Of a DNA stretch of 64,000 nt, positions 32,433 through 41,526 are shown one piece after another (within the stretch, counting starts at the first letter, position 1; every line of letters begins with the position of its first letter). The stretch spans positions 1,436,001 through 1,500,000 of the forward strand of contig NZ_CP049834.1 in the NCBI RefSeq assembly GCF_019916085.1, given 5' to 3'. Position numbers and translations under genes: made by a program. The notes beneath the pieces were generated by a model, which was not told where the DNA came from, did not search any database, and saw nothing but the letters and a program-made list of their open reading frames with translations. Source of the DNA: Aquirufa lenticrescens (GTDB lineage Bacteria > Bacteroidota > Bacteroidia > Cytophagales > Spirosomataceae).

Positions 32433-35400
32433 ATGATTAATTCCATTATCAGTTTCAGTATACGTAATAAACTTGTTGTAGGCCTTTTTGTGCTAGGACT
32501 CGTTTTTTGGGGAGGTTATTCGCTGAGCAAATTGCCCATCGATGCCTTACCAGACATTACGTCGAACCAAGTGCAGGTGATCACGCAATCCCCCGCACTT
32601 GCGACCTCCGAGGTCGAAAAATTCATCACTTATCCGCTCGAGATTTCCTTGCGAACCATTCCCAATGTGAAGGATATTCGCTCCGTTTCCCGGATGGGTC
32701 TTTCCATTATTACCGTCGTTTTCGAGGATGAAGTCGCCACTGAGGTGACGCGGCAGCAAGTTGCAGAGAAATTAAAGGCAGCAGAACCTTACCTTTTACA
32801 AGGGGCGGGTGTGCCGGAAATGGCGCCCATCACGACAGGTTTAGGGGAGTTTTTCCAATACACCTTAGAGGTGGATCCCTCTTTCAAAGACCAATATTCA
32901 CTCGCAGATTTACGTACCTACCAAGATTGGTTGATTAAGCGCCAGCTTTTGGGGATCAAAGGCGTGGTGGAGGTCAGCTCCTTCGGGGGGAACCTAAAAC
33001 AATACGAGGTCGCGATCGATCCAGAGCGTTTGCGCGCGATGAATGTGAGCGTGAACGAGGTGTTTAAGGCGATTCAGATCAACAATTCGAACTCTGGAGG
33101 TAGTTATTTAGAGAAGGGGACGGATGCCTATTTCATTCGTTCGGAGGGGATGTTGACTTCGATAGAGGACATTGAGAATACCGTTGTTTCCCAAAGAGGT
33201 GAGGCCGGATTACCTATCCTAGTGAAGGATGTGGCCAAAGTAGGCTTCGGGAAAGCGGTCCGCTACGGAGCGATGACTCGAAACGGCGAGGGCGAAGCTG
33301 TGGGTGGCGTTATGTTGCTTTTGAAAGGGGCGAACGCAAACCAGGTCGTGCAGGACGTGAAAGTGCAGATGGAAATCATCGGCAAAACCCTGCCGCAAGG
33401 AATTAAAATTGTACCTTATTTAGATCGCAGCGTGTTGATCGGTCGTGCCATTAATACGGTGGAGAAGAACTTGATCGAGGGAGGATTGATTGTCGTGTTT
33501 ATCCTGGTTTTATTGCTGGGAAATCTGCGCGCCGGTTTGATCGTGGCCTCGGTGATTCCGCTCTGTTTATTGTTTGCCTTTGCGCTGATGCACATTTTCG
33601 GGGTGTCTGCGAACCTGATGAGTTTAGGAGCGATTGACTTTGGCCTCATTGTAGATGGCGCCGTCATCATTGTGGAGTCCATTATTCACCGGCTCCACAG
33701 TCATCGAAAAGGCGAGGAATTGAGCCAGCACGCGATGGATGAGGAAGTGGGAATTTCTGCCAAAGCGATTTTTGGCTCCGCGGCCTTTGGCGTCATCATT
33801 ATCCTCATTGTTTACCTACCCATTATGGCTTTAGGTGGAATCGAAGGCAAGATGTTTAGGCCAATGGCCCAAACGGTGAGTTTCGCCATCCTAGGTGCTT
33901 TGATTCTCTCGTTGACTTATGTTCCCATGATGTCAGCCTTGTTTTTAAGCAAGAAAATCAGTCATGAAATTACGATAGCGGATCGCATTATGGGCTTCCT
34001 GTATGGAAAGTACCAGCCCATCATTCACTGGGCGTTGAAGCAGCGTAAGTGGGTGGTGATCGGCGCTTTTGGTCTATTTTCTGCTAGCATTGCCTTATTT
34101 ATGTCCTTAGGAGGAGAGTTCATTCCAGAATTAAACGAGGGAGATTTTGCCGTAGAAACCCTATTGCCTACGAATGCCTCTTTATCCCAAAGTATCAAAG
34201 TTAACACCGCCGCTCAAGCGATGTTACTGAAGAAATTCCCTACGGAGATCAAGCAAGTGGTTTCTCGTATAGGCGCTTCCGAAATCCCAACGGACCCCAT
34301 GGGAATCAACTCCTGCGATTTAATTATCCAATTAAAGGATCCGTCCGAATGGAAAAATGCGGAGACGATGGAGGAATTAGAGGCCAAAATGGATGCGGCT
34401 TTAGACGTGTATCCAGAAGTGAATTTCGAGTTTACGCAACCGATTCAGATGCGTTTTAACGAGCTGATCGCGGGAGTGAAATCGGATATTGCGGTGAAGA
34501 TTTTTGGGGAAGATCTCCAAGAATTGTTTGATCACGCGACCGAAGCCTCTCGTTATATCCGTCAAATCGACGGCGTAGGCGACATCAAAGTCCAGCAAAT
34601 CGACGGTATTCCGCAATTAGTGGTGAAATACAACCGCGTAAAGATGGCGCAATACGGCTTGAATGTCAATGAGGTAAACTCGGCCATCAAGATGACCTTT
34701 GCAGGAGAAACAGCCGGAATCGTCATGGAAGGGGAGAAACGTTTTGACCTGGTGGTCAGAATGGATTCGGTTCACCGTCAAGACATTCAAAATCTGCGCG
34801 AACTCTACATCGACTTGCCATCAGGATCGCAAATCCCTTTGCAAGAGGTGGCAGATGTGAGTTATGAAAACGCGCCTTTGGAAATCTCACGTGATAACAC
34901 GCACCGCCGAATCACGATCGGTATTAACGTTCGTGGCCGAGACGTCGAAAGCGTCGTGGCCGATATTCAAAAAGTCATGAAAGATAAAATTGTATTACCG
35001 GCGGGTTACTATGTGACCTACGGCGGAACGTTTGAGAATTTACAAGCGGCGAAATCGCGTTTGGCATTGGTAGTACCGATTGCCTTAGCGCTGATTTTCG
35101 TGCTCTTGTTTTTTACGTTCCAAAGCTTCTTAGAAGCAGCCATCATTTACCTAGCGATTCCTTTGTCGGCCATTGGTGGTGTGGTGGCGCTTTGGTTACG
35201 CGGGATGCCTTTCTCGGTTTCTGCCGGGATCGGATTTATCGCACTTTTCGGGGTGGCTGTATTGAACGGAATCGTGTTGCTTTCTTTCTTTAAGCAATTA
35301 GCGGACGAGGGTTTAAGCGTGGAAGAACGATTGAAGAAAGGATTAGAATTGCGGTTCAGACCGGTGATCATGACCGCGGCTGTGGCCTCTTTAGGTTTCT

Positions 35401-36824
35401 TACCCATGGCGTTGAGTCACTCGCCGGGCGCGGAGGTGCAGCGTCCATTAGCGACGGTGGTCATCGGTGGCTTGATCACGGCGACGTTCTTAACGCTAGT
35501 CGTTATCCCAGTCGTGTACTCGATTGTGATGGGCCGCAGAGAACAGAAGCTGAAGGCCAAAGGACTAGGGATGATTATGTTGTTCATCTTGATGTCATTT
35601 AGTTCGTTTGCAGAGACTAAGCCGGAGGCGACTAAGACGCAGTCGACTAAGTCACGAAGTGACGACCCATTGACTAAGTCGCGTAGCGACGACCCCCGCC
35701 TGTCGCTAAAAGCTTGCTTGTCCCAAGCCTCCACGCGCAACGCCCTCCTAGCAACAGGCCTAGCAGACGTAAAAACCGCGGAGGCCTTCATCCAATCCGG
35801 AAAGGAATTACCTAAAGGAACGGTGGATGCGCAGTACGGAAAGACGCAGACCTATTACAGCCAGGATTATACGGTGATGGCTTCCCAAAGTATTCCGTGG
35901 CCTACGCTTTTGAAAGCGCAGGTGAAGTCCTTGACTTCGGCAAAAGTGATGAGCGAAAAGCGCTTGAAGATCACGCAGAATTTAGTGGCCTCGAGTGTGA
36001 AATTCTATTATTACCAGATTTTAGCACAGCAGAAAAATCTAGCGTTTTTAGCTTCTCAGGACAGTTTATATACCCTGATGAAGCGTGCGGCAACGATTAA
36101 ATTCCAGCAAGGTGAGACGAATCGCTTGGAATTGATGGCGGCGGAAACGCGCTTGCGGGAGTTTCAACAAAAACGAATTGCCCTAGAAGCGGATCAAAAG
36201 ACGGCCTATCAAAATTTAGCTTACTGGATCAACGAACCAGGTGAATTTGAGATCGAGGGAAAGGAATCACTTGCCATGGAATCCGGTGTTGCTGGATTGG
36301 ATTTGTCTAAAAATCCGACCATCGAACTTTTAGCTGAGCAGGTAGAGCACGGAAAATTATTGACGGCGGTCGAAAGAGAACGCTTGAAGCCAGATCTCAG
36401 AATCGGGGTGACCACGCAGAGTATTGAAAATGTAGGGGGCCAAAACTTCGTGCAGGCTGGTCTGGCCATTCCGATTTTTGGCAAAGGTCAAAAAGCGAAG
36501 ATTGCCTCGGCGAAATTGCAAGAGGAGGCATTTGTCAGCCAAAAAATCCAAGCCGAATCCGCCTTGCAAACGGACTTCAAAAATGCGGAGGCAGCGGTCG
36601 CAAAATACCGAGCGAGTTTGGCTTATTATACCGCCACTGCCTTACCACAGGCTGCTTTGTTAGAGAAAACCGCGCTAAAATCGTACCAGCAAGGGGAAAT
36701 CGAATACGTCGAAATGTTGCAAAATACGCAGCAGGCTTGGCAGATTCGAGAAAGTTATATTCAAGAAGTCAACGCCTACAACCAGGCGATTATCACACGT
36801 CAAACACTCATTGGAAATGAATAA
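32433..36824 (+). CDS. CzcA-type heavy-metal RND pump fused to a TolC-like outer-membrane factor
   Basis: A fused 1463-residue protein. Residues 1 to about 1035 are a heavy-metal RND transporter with 12 transmembrane helices. The TM4 motif DFGLIVDGAVIIVES places D402, D408 and E415 exactly as in CzcA, which argues for divalent cations such as Zn, Co or Cd rather than Cu/Ag. From about residue 1047 an internal signal-peptide-like segment (MIMLFILMSFSSFAE) leads into a TolC/OEP domain of roughly 390 residues with helical repeats. I prefer the ATG at 32433 to that at 32415, because it matches the CzcA numbering and start. A repeat-derived linker (SRSDDP twice) lies at the junction. It overlaps the membrane-fusion gene by eight bases. 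Confidence 0.92.
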   Translation: MINSIISFSIRNKLVVGLFVLGLVFWGGYSLSKLPIDALPDITSNQVQVITQSPALATSEVEKFITYPLEISLRTIPNVKDIRSVSRMGLSIITVVFEDEVATEVTRQQVAEKLKAAEPYLLQGAGVPEMAPITTGLGEFFQYTLEVDPSFKDQYSLADLRTYQDWLIKRQLLGIKGVVEVSSFGGNLKQYEVAIDPERLRAMNVSVNEVFKAIQINNSNSGGSYLEKGTDAYFIRSEGMLTSIEDIENTVVSQRGEAGLPILVKDVAKVGFGKAVRYGAMTRNGEGEAVGGVMLLLKGANANQVVQDVKVQMEIIGKTLPQGIKIVPYLDRSVLIGRAINTVEKNLIEGGLIVVFILVLLLGNLRAGLIVASVIPLCLLFAFALMHIFGVSANLMSLGAIDFGLIVDGAVIIVESIIHRLHSHRKGEELSQHAMDEEVGISAKAIFGSAAFGVIIILIVYLPIMALGGIEGKMFRPMAQTVSFAILGALILSLTYVPMMSALFLSKKISHEITIADRIMGFLYGKYQPIIHWALKQRKWVVIGAFGLFSASIALFMSLGGEFIPELNEGDFAVETLLPTNASLSQSIKVNTAAQAMLLKKFPTEIKQVVSRIGASEIPTDPMGINSCDLIIQLKDPSEWKNAETMEELEAKMDAALDVYPEVNFEFTQPIQMRFNELIAGVKSDIAVKIFGEDLQELFDHATEASRYIRQIDGVGDIKVQQIDGIPQLVVKYNRVKMAQYGLNVNEVNSAIKMTFAGETAGIVMEGEKRFDLVVRMDSVHRQDIQNLRELYIDLPSGSQIPLQEVADVSYENAPLEISRDNTHRRITIGINVRGRDVESVVADIQKVMKDKIVLPAGYYVTYGGTFENLQAAKSRLALVVPIALALIFVLLFFTFQSFLEAAIIYLAIPLSAIGGVVALWLRGMPFSVSAGIGFIALFGVAVLNGIVLLSFFKQLADEGLSVEERLKKGLELRFRPVIMTAAVASLGFLPMALSHSPGAEVQRPLATVVIGGLITATFLTLVVIPVVYSIVMGRREQKLKAKGLGMIMLFILMSFSSFAETKPEATKTQSTKSRSDDPLTKSRSDDPRLSLKACLSQASTRNALLATGLADVKTAEAFIQSGKELPKGTVDAQYGKTQTYYSQDYTVMASQSIPWPTLLKAQVKSLTSAKVMSEKRLKITQNLVASSVKFYYYQILAQQKNLAFLASQDSLYTLMKRAATIKFQQGETNRLELMAAETRLREFQQKRIALEADQKTAYQNLAYWINEPGEFEIEGKESLAMESGVAGLDLSKNPTIELLAEQVEHGKLLTAVERERLKPDLRIGVTTQSIENVGGQNFVQAGLAIPIFGKGQKAKIASAKLQEEAFVSQKIQAESALQTDFKNAEAAVAKYRASLAYYTATALPQAALLEKTALKSYQQGEIEYVEMLQNTQQAWQIRESYIQEVNAYNQAIITRQTLIGNE
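35611..35700 (+). repeat. GNA mini-hairpin repeat inside the efflux gene linker
   Basis: Within the coding sequence, GTCAC-GAA-GTGAC (35651-35663) and GTCGC-GTA-GCGAC (35678-35690) are joined by GACCCATTGACTAA and flanked by GACTAAG and GACC. These are the same modules as in the spacer at 17161-17280. In frame they encode TKSRSDDP twice, just after the internal signal peptide, so the insertion is tolerated in a flexible linker. Confidence 0.8.
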
Positions 36825-37935
36825 GATATTCAAATTTGCAGCGCTATGCCTTGTATTTAGCGTAGTAGCTTGCTCGAAAAAAGAAGAGGCCACCACAGAA
36901 GCACCGGTGACCGAAATTAAATTAAGTGTAGAACAGAAGACGAACGCGGGTATTGAATTCGGGTCTTTGGAAGAGCGCGAAATGTCCACGGAAATTAAGT
37001 GCACGGGGGTGGTTGATGTGCCGCCGGTGTCTTTGGCATCCATCTCGATCCCGATCGCAGGTTACGTGAAAACAACGTATGAATTACTTCCGGGCAAGAA
37101 AGTATCGAAAGGCCAGGCCCTAGCGACTTTGACATCGCTTGATTTCATCCAAATGCAGCAAGAATATTTACAGGCCTTGTCATCCCAGACCTTTATGAGT
37201 TCCGAGAAATCGCGTCAACAAGTATTGACGAACGAAGAAGTGGGATCGAAGAAGAAATTGCAACAGTCGGAGGCGGATTTAGGGAATGTCAATGCGCAAG
37301 TGAAGGCTTTGGGACTAAAATTAGAGGTCTTAGGTTGTGACTTAAAATCGCTGGCAAAAGGGAATATTAGTTCTGTTTTGACCTTGCGTTCGCCGATTGA
37401 TGGGTATATCCAAGATCAGTTTTTAGCGATCGGAAAATACGTAACGCCGTCCGACGTCTTGATTAAGGTCGTAGGAATGGCGGATAAGCACGTGGAATTG
37501 AAGGTGTTTGAGAAGGATTTGGCGAAATTAAACATCGGTCAAACCATCGAATTCGAATCAGAGGGCCAAAAAGCGAAAGCCAAAATCTTCCTCATCGCCC
37601 CACAAGTGGATTTAACCAACCGCACGACATCCGTTCACGGCCACTTCGCAAACAAGGCGGATGAGAAGCACTTCACGGTAGGTCAATTCGTGAGCGCGCG
37701 CATCGAAGTAGGCACCCAAAAAATCCCTAGCATTCCGCAAGCTGGTCTTGCACGCGTAGGAAAAGGGGGCTTCATTTACGTAGAAATGGCGAACGGTGCG
37801 ATGGCACAAGTGCCCGTAGAGATTTTGAGCTCCACACCGGAATACGCGGGTATCAAATTATTGAAGGAATTACCGGCGGGTAAGGTGGTAACGAAAGGGG
37901 CTTCCGCTTTAGAAGCGATCTTCGCAAAAGACTAG
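36817..37935 (+). CDS. Efflux RND periplasmic adaptor (CzcB/CusB-like lipoprotein)
   Basis: A 372-residue membrane-fusion protein with a lipoprotein signal (MNKIFKFAALCLVFSVVAC). The lipoyl/barrel-sandwich part is seen in ISIPIAGYVKTTYELLPGKK and in LRSPIDGYIQDQFLAIGKYV, separated by an alpha-helical hairpin (residues about 105-165). A beta-barrel follows (KVFEKDLAKLNIGQTIEFES). It bridges the RND pump to the outer-membrane factor. I chose the ATG at 36817; a TTG two codons upstream is less likely. Its stop overlaps that of ispE on the other strand by four bases (CTAG). Confidence 0.9.
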   Translation: MNKIFKFAALCLVFSVVACSKKEEATTEAPVTEIKLSVEQKTNAGIEFGSLEEREMSTEIKCTGVVDVPPVSLASISIPIAGYVKTTYELLPGKKVSKGQALATLTSLDFIQMQQEYLQALSSQTFMSSEKSRQQVLTNEEVGSKKKLQQSEADLGNVNAQVKALGLKLEVLGCDLKSLAKGNISSVLTLRSPIDGYIQDQFLAIGKYVTPSDVLIKVVGMADKHVELKVFEKDLAKLNIGQTIEFESEGQKAKAKIFLIAPQVDLTNRTTSVHGHFANKADEKHFTVGQFVSARIEVGTQKIPSIPQAGLARVGKGGFIYVEMANGAMAQVPVEILSSTPEYAGIKLLKELPAGKVVTKGASALEAIFAKD

Positions 37936-38738
37936 TCCACTAGTCCTGACCAAACAGTATAATCGGCCCATCCTGCAGGTGGGTCGATTTTTTTGTCAAA
38001 AATCCCGAAAATAGTCGACCCCGATCCGCTCATGGCGGCATAAGTTGCACCCAAAGTGTACATCTCCTCTTTCAAGGAGGCTAATACAGGATGTGTAGGG
38101 AATATGCTCTTCTCGAAATCATTCGAGATCGTTTCTTTCCAATCAGCTTTCAAAATAGCCTTGCGCAGATCTACCGGAGCTTTTGCAGGCGTCACACCCG
38201 CATAGGCTTGCGCCGTTGAGATGCCCACTGCTGGGTATAAAAGCACGAGAAACTTCCCTTTCAAGCTCGCTTCGATAGGACTCAGTTGATCTCCTTTTCC
38301 TTTGCCAAAAGCCGCCTGATTCGACAAGAAAAATGCACAGTCGCTGCCTAATTTAGCCGCATAGGGTTGTAAATCTTCATTCGTTAAGGGCAATTGAAAT
38401 AGGTCTCTCAAGCCCATCAAGGTAAATGCCGCGTCAGACGATCCGCCACCTAAACCAGCGCCCATCGGGATGATTTTATGTAGGTGAATGTGCACAGGGG
38501 GCATTTTATGGTCCTTGCTCAATAACTGGTACGCTTTGTAGCACAGGTTATCTTCGATGGCGCCCGCGATGTCTAAGCCAGAGGAGCTAAAGGTGAATTC
38601 CCCTTCAGAAGGCGTAATTTCTAGCACATCCGTCCAGGGCACCGGAAAGAAACACGTTTCTAAGTCGTGAAACCCATCCTTGCGCTTCTTCGTGATGTAC
38701 AAGCCTATATTAATCTTCGCGTGCGGAAATAAAACCAT
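37932..38738 (-). CDS. ispE: 4-diphosphocytidyl-2-C-methyl-D-erythritol kinase
   Basis: A 268-residue GHMP kinase of the MEP isoprenoid pathway. It shows FPHAKINIGLYITKKRKDGF, the ATP-binding PMGAGLGGGSSDAAFTLMG, KLGSDCAFFLSNQAAFGKG and the C-terminal AAMSGSGSTIFGIF. It phosphorylates CDP-ME at the 2-hydroxyl. It lies one base after batA at the end of the Bat operon, a mixed but common kind of arrangement. Confidence 0.95.
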   Translation of the reverse strand: MVLFPHAKINIGLYITKKRKDGFHDLETCFFPVPWTDVLEITPSEGEFTFSSSGLDIAGAIEDNLCYKAYQLLSKDHKMPPVHIHLHKIIPMGAGLGGGSSDAAFTLMGLRDLFQLPLTNEDLQPYAAKLGSDCAFFLSNQAAFGKGKGDQLSPIEASLKGKFLVLLYPAVGISTAQAYAGVTPAKAPVDLRKAILKADWKETISNDFEKSIFPTHPVLASLKEEMYTLGATYAAMSGSGSTIFGIFDKKIDPPAGWADYTVWSGLVD

Positions 38739-38739
38739 A

Positions 38740-39732
38740 TTAATCTTCTAAAGAGTTGCCTATCCAGCTGAAACGAACCCACAATCCAATGAAGAAAAAG
38801 ATGAGCGCAATTTCTGCAAATAGGTAAGAAAGGGAGATGTGCTCTTCCCAAGTAACCGTTTTGACCACGGAGGCCTCCATTTTATCAATTTCCTGGAAAA
38901 TTTGTTGCAAAGCCTGGCCGTTCGTCGCACGGAAGAATTTCCCTTTGGTGATGGTTGCGATCTCGCGCAGGGTGGTTTCATCGACGGGGTCAGCGCTCGG
39001 TTGAAGGCTTCCTACGGCGATGGTATAGACTTTGATGTTGAAATTTTTCGCTAGTTCTGCGGAGGTAACCGGGTCTAAATTCCCCGCCGTATTGTTTCCA
39101 TCGGAAATCAGGATACTGATTTTCTTGGGGTTTTCGGAGTCCCGGATTTGGTTAATACACATCCCCAACGCATCGCCTAAAGCCGTTCCTTCTTCCACGA
39201 TTTGGTTCGTCTGGAATTGCTGCAATTGATGCAATAAAAAGGCCGAATCTGTCGTAATGGGACTCGCTAAATAGGGAGCGCCCGCGAAGGCAATGAGCGA
39301 AATAGGATCGTGGCTCCGCTGGCGAATGAATTCCTTACCCATTGTTTTAGCGGTTTCTAGGCGACTGGGGCTAATATCCCGCGTCTGCATCGAAGAGGAG
39401 ATGTCCAAAGCCAGCGCGATATCAATTCCTTCCACTTGCTTCTTCTGGTGCTTGATCACACGGTAGGGACCTGCCGCCACGATGATGACGGACGAGATGC
39501 ACAAGATCTGAATGACCATAGGGACGTAACTCAATAAGAGAGATATCCGGTTTTGTTGCAAAGGCACCGAAAGCGATAATTCCAGTCTTGGTTTATTGCC
39601 GCGTTGGCGTAAATACTTGATGAAGTAGATGATGAAGGGCCAAATCAAACCATACAAAAACAAGCTATTCTCCCACTCGAAGGTGAAGAAAGCCTGGATT
39701 TGGTGCCAAGAATACAGCGGATTAAACTTCAT
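38740..39732 (-). CDS. batA: BatA-like von Willebrand factor A membrane protein
   Basis: A 330-residue protein with two N-terminal helices, a vWA domain and a C-terminal helix. The MIDAS motif is ALDISSSMQTRDISPSRLE (D-x-S-x-S), with ITTDSAF and ILISDGNNTAGN completing the metal site. This is the BatA layout found in aerotolerance (Bat) operons of Bacteroidota. The exact function is unknown, but Bat proteins are proposed to act in envelope stress or as chaperone-like complexes with MoxR ATPases. It overlaps the preceding gene by 11 bases. MoxR is not found upstream in the window. Confidence 0.85.
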   Translation of the reverse strand: MKFNPLYSWHQIQAFFTFEWENSLFLYGLIWPFIIYFIKYLRQRGNKPRLELSLSVPLQQNRISLLLSYVPMVIQILCISSVIIVAAGPYRVIKHQKKQVEGIDIALALDISSSMQTRDISPSRLETAKTMGKEFIRQRSHDPISLIAFAGAPYLASPITTDSAFLLHQLQQFQTNQIVEEGTALGDALGMCINQIRDSENPKKISILISDGNNTAGNLDPVTSAELAKNFNIKVYTIAVGSLQPSADPVDETTLREIATITKGKFFRATNGQALQQIFQEIDKMEASVVKTVTWEEHISLSYLFAEIALIFFFIGLWVRFSWIGNSLED

Positions 39733-40576
39733 TCTTCTGGATTTTTTCCTGTTCTATTTCGTATAAATTCGTCGCCAAAGCCTCTAAATACTGCACGGAT
39801 TCCGTCGTATTTTGCGAGAAGTTTCCGCCATAAATGGCTGAATCCATCTCATTCAAGACCTTTTCCATCGCCTCGTCTGCTAAATTATCGAGCATTTCCT
39901 TTGAAGTAAACGTCGTAAAAGGCAATTGTGTTAATTGCTCCACGTATTTCTTCCATCCGGAAAAGGCGCGCTCTAAATTCAATAAGCCCACAGGGGTTCC
40001 TGCCACCTGCCGCGCATAACGCTGGAAAGTCCGCCTAAACTCGCGGTGACGACGCCATAATAAGTAGCGTTTGAAGAGTTTAGTAATGGATTTTCCAAAA
40101 ATCCAGTAAATCAAACCCGCCAAAATTAACAAGCTAATTCCCGCCGCAAACACGTTTTTCAAATCTGTTTTAGGGCTGAGTGGCTGGATGGGAATGCTTT
40201 GGTACAAAGAATCCAAATCAATCTGTTCTGGATGCGGCAACAAGCGCTTTAAATGCACGCTGTCCACCACCGGATAAATGATCGTGCAATCGGGCTCCTG
40301 AAGCAGGTAGATGGGTATTTGGAGTTTTTGGACGGGAGCTAAATTAAATAATCGCAAGGTGTAAACAGCCGAATCCAAAGACCCAGAAGCCGTCGTCTTC
40401 GTCGCAAAAAACTCGCGTTTCACGGTCTCAAAGGCCCCAAAATTCTGGTTCGCATTCGGGAAAAACACCTCCTGGTCCTTCGGATGACGCACATACAACG
40501 AATAGTGGATGGGTTGGCCGATGACCACCGAATCCTCCTGAAACTTCCCTTTAATGATGAATGGCGTCTCTTGCAT
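39722..40576 (-). CDS. Bat-operon protein, BatD-like N-terminal region with one TM helix
   Basis: A 284-residue protein of the Bat operon. The N-terminal 130 residues (EDSVVIGQPIHYSLYVRHPK) look like the beta-rich start of a BatD-like domain. A transmembrane helix follows at about residues 142-162 (VFAAGISLLILAGLIYWIFG), then a strongly basic stretch (KSITKLFKRYLLWRRHREFR) and a helical C-terminal domain. The basic flank predicts a cytoplasmic C-terminus and so a periplasmic N-terminus, yet no signal peptide precedes it, and an in-frame TAG lies three codons upstream of the ATG. It shares one base with the DUF58 gene. Confidence 0.6.
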   Translation of the reverse strand: MQETPFIIKGKFQEDSVVIGQPIHYSLYVRHPKDQEVFFPNANQNFGAFETVKREFFATKTTASGSLDSAVYTLRLFNLAPVQKLQIPIYLLQEPDCTIIYPVVDSVHLKRLLPHPEQIDLDSLYQSIPIQPLSPKTDLKNVFAAGISLLILAGLIYWIFGKSITKLFKRYLLWRRHREFRRTFQRYARQVAGTPVGLLNLERAFSGWKKYVEQLTQLPFTTFTSKEMLDNLADEAMEKVLNEMDSAIYGGNFSQNTTESVQYLEALATNLYEIEQEKIQKNEV

Positions 40577-41448
40577 TAGCGTCTAGCATTAAAAAGTTTG
40601 ACTAATGCCGGCACGAAATCCTCGCCCGAATGCAATTCCACGTAATCCGCGTGCCATTTCTTACACATTTCCTTCAATTCCCCGCCGCGGTTTTTCACCT
40701 GTTGCTGAAGCAATTGCTTGAATCCGCGTGTGGAAGTATTGATCCAAGTCGTCCGCTTTCTTTCCGGATCGTAAATGGGAATGATGCCCATGGAGGGCAA
40801 TTGAATCTCTTGTTGATCGAGCGTATGCAGCACCACTAAATCGTGCTTCAAGGCCGCAGCGCGCAATAAATCTTCATAACCTTCATCGATAAAATCGGAT
40901 AAAACGAACAAAAGACTTTTGCGTTTTAAGGTTTGCAATGCAAAGGTTAATCCCGCCTTTAGGTCCGTCGCCGTATTCTCTGGCTCGACTCTGAAAAGTT
41001 CTGAAATTACTTTATATCCGTGCTTTTTGCCCATTGCAGGCGGCATGTATTTCTCATTTTTGTCGCTGAAGCAAACAAAGCCGAGGTGACTCGCCTCTTG
41101 GATAGCGGCAAAGGCTAATACGCCAGCCACTTCCTTCAAAGTCTTGATTTTGCTATTTCCACGTCTTCCTACCGTGCCAGAGGCGCTGACGTCGATTAAA
41201 AAGAACACGGTTTGTTCTTTTTCCTCTTTGAAAAGCTTCACAAAAGTCCCGTGACCCTTCGATGAGGTGTTCCAGTCAATGTGCCTCACGTCGTCTCCAT
41301 AATGGTACTGGCGTAGGTCACTAAACTCTAAGCCCGATCCCTTAAAGACGGAGGAGAAATTTCCATGCATTTGCGTGTTAATCGCTTTTCTAATGCGTAT
41401 TTCCAGCTGAACGACATGGGTCAGGAAGGCTTTGATGTCCATATCCAC
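40576..41448 (-). CDS. DUF58-family protein of Bat/MoxR operon
   Basis: A 290-residue cytosolic protein of the DUF58 family. The core GSGLEFSDLRQYHYGDDVRH followed by IDWNTSSKGHGTFVKLFKEE is diagnostic, and a vWA-like region follows (VFFLIDVSASGTVGRRG, then LLFVLSDFIDEGYEDLLR). DUF58 genes usually sit beside moxR ATPase genes, but here the upstream neighbour is a divergent DUF4296 gene, so moxR is elsewhere or absent. It is the first gene of the unit that continues through the BatD-like gene, batA and ispE. Confidence 0.9.
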   Translation of the reverse strand: MDMDIKAFLTHVVQLEIRIRKAINTQMHGNFSSVFKGSGLEFSDLRQYHYGDDVRHIDWNTSSKGHGTFVKLFKEEKEQTVFFLIDVSASGTVGRRGNSKIKTLKEVAGVLAFAAIQEASHLGFVCFSDKNEKYMPPAMGKKHGYKVISELFRVEPENTATDLKAGLTFALQTLKRKSLLFVLSDFIDEGYEDLLRAAALKHDLVVLHTLDQQEIQLPSMGIIPIYDPERKRTTWINTSTRGFKQLLQQQVKNRGGELKEMCKKWHADYVELHSGEDFVPALVKLFNARR

Positions 41449-41526
41449 GAGACTAAATTACCTAAATTTTACCCAATCTGAATGAAATGAGCTAAAAGCT
41501 TTCTAATTTACGGGTATATTTACAAG

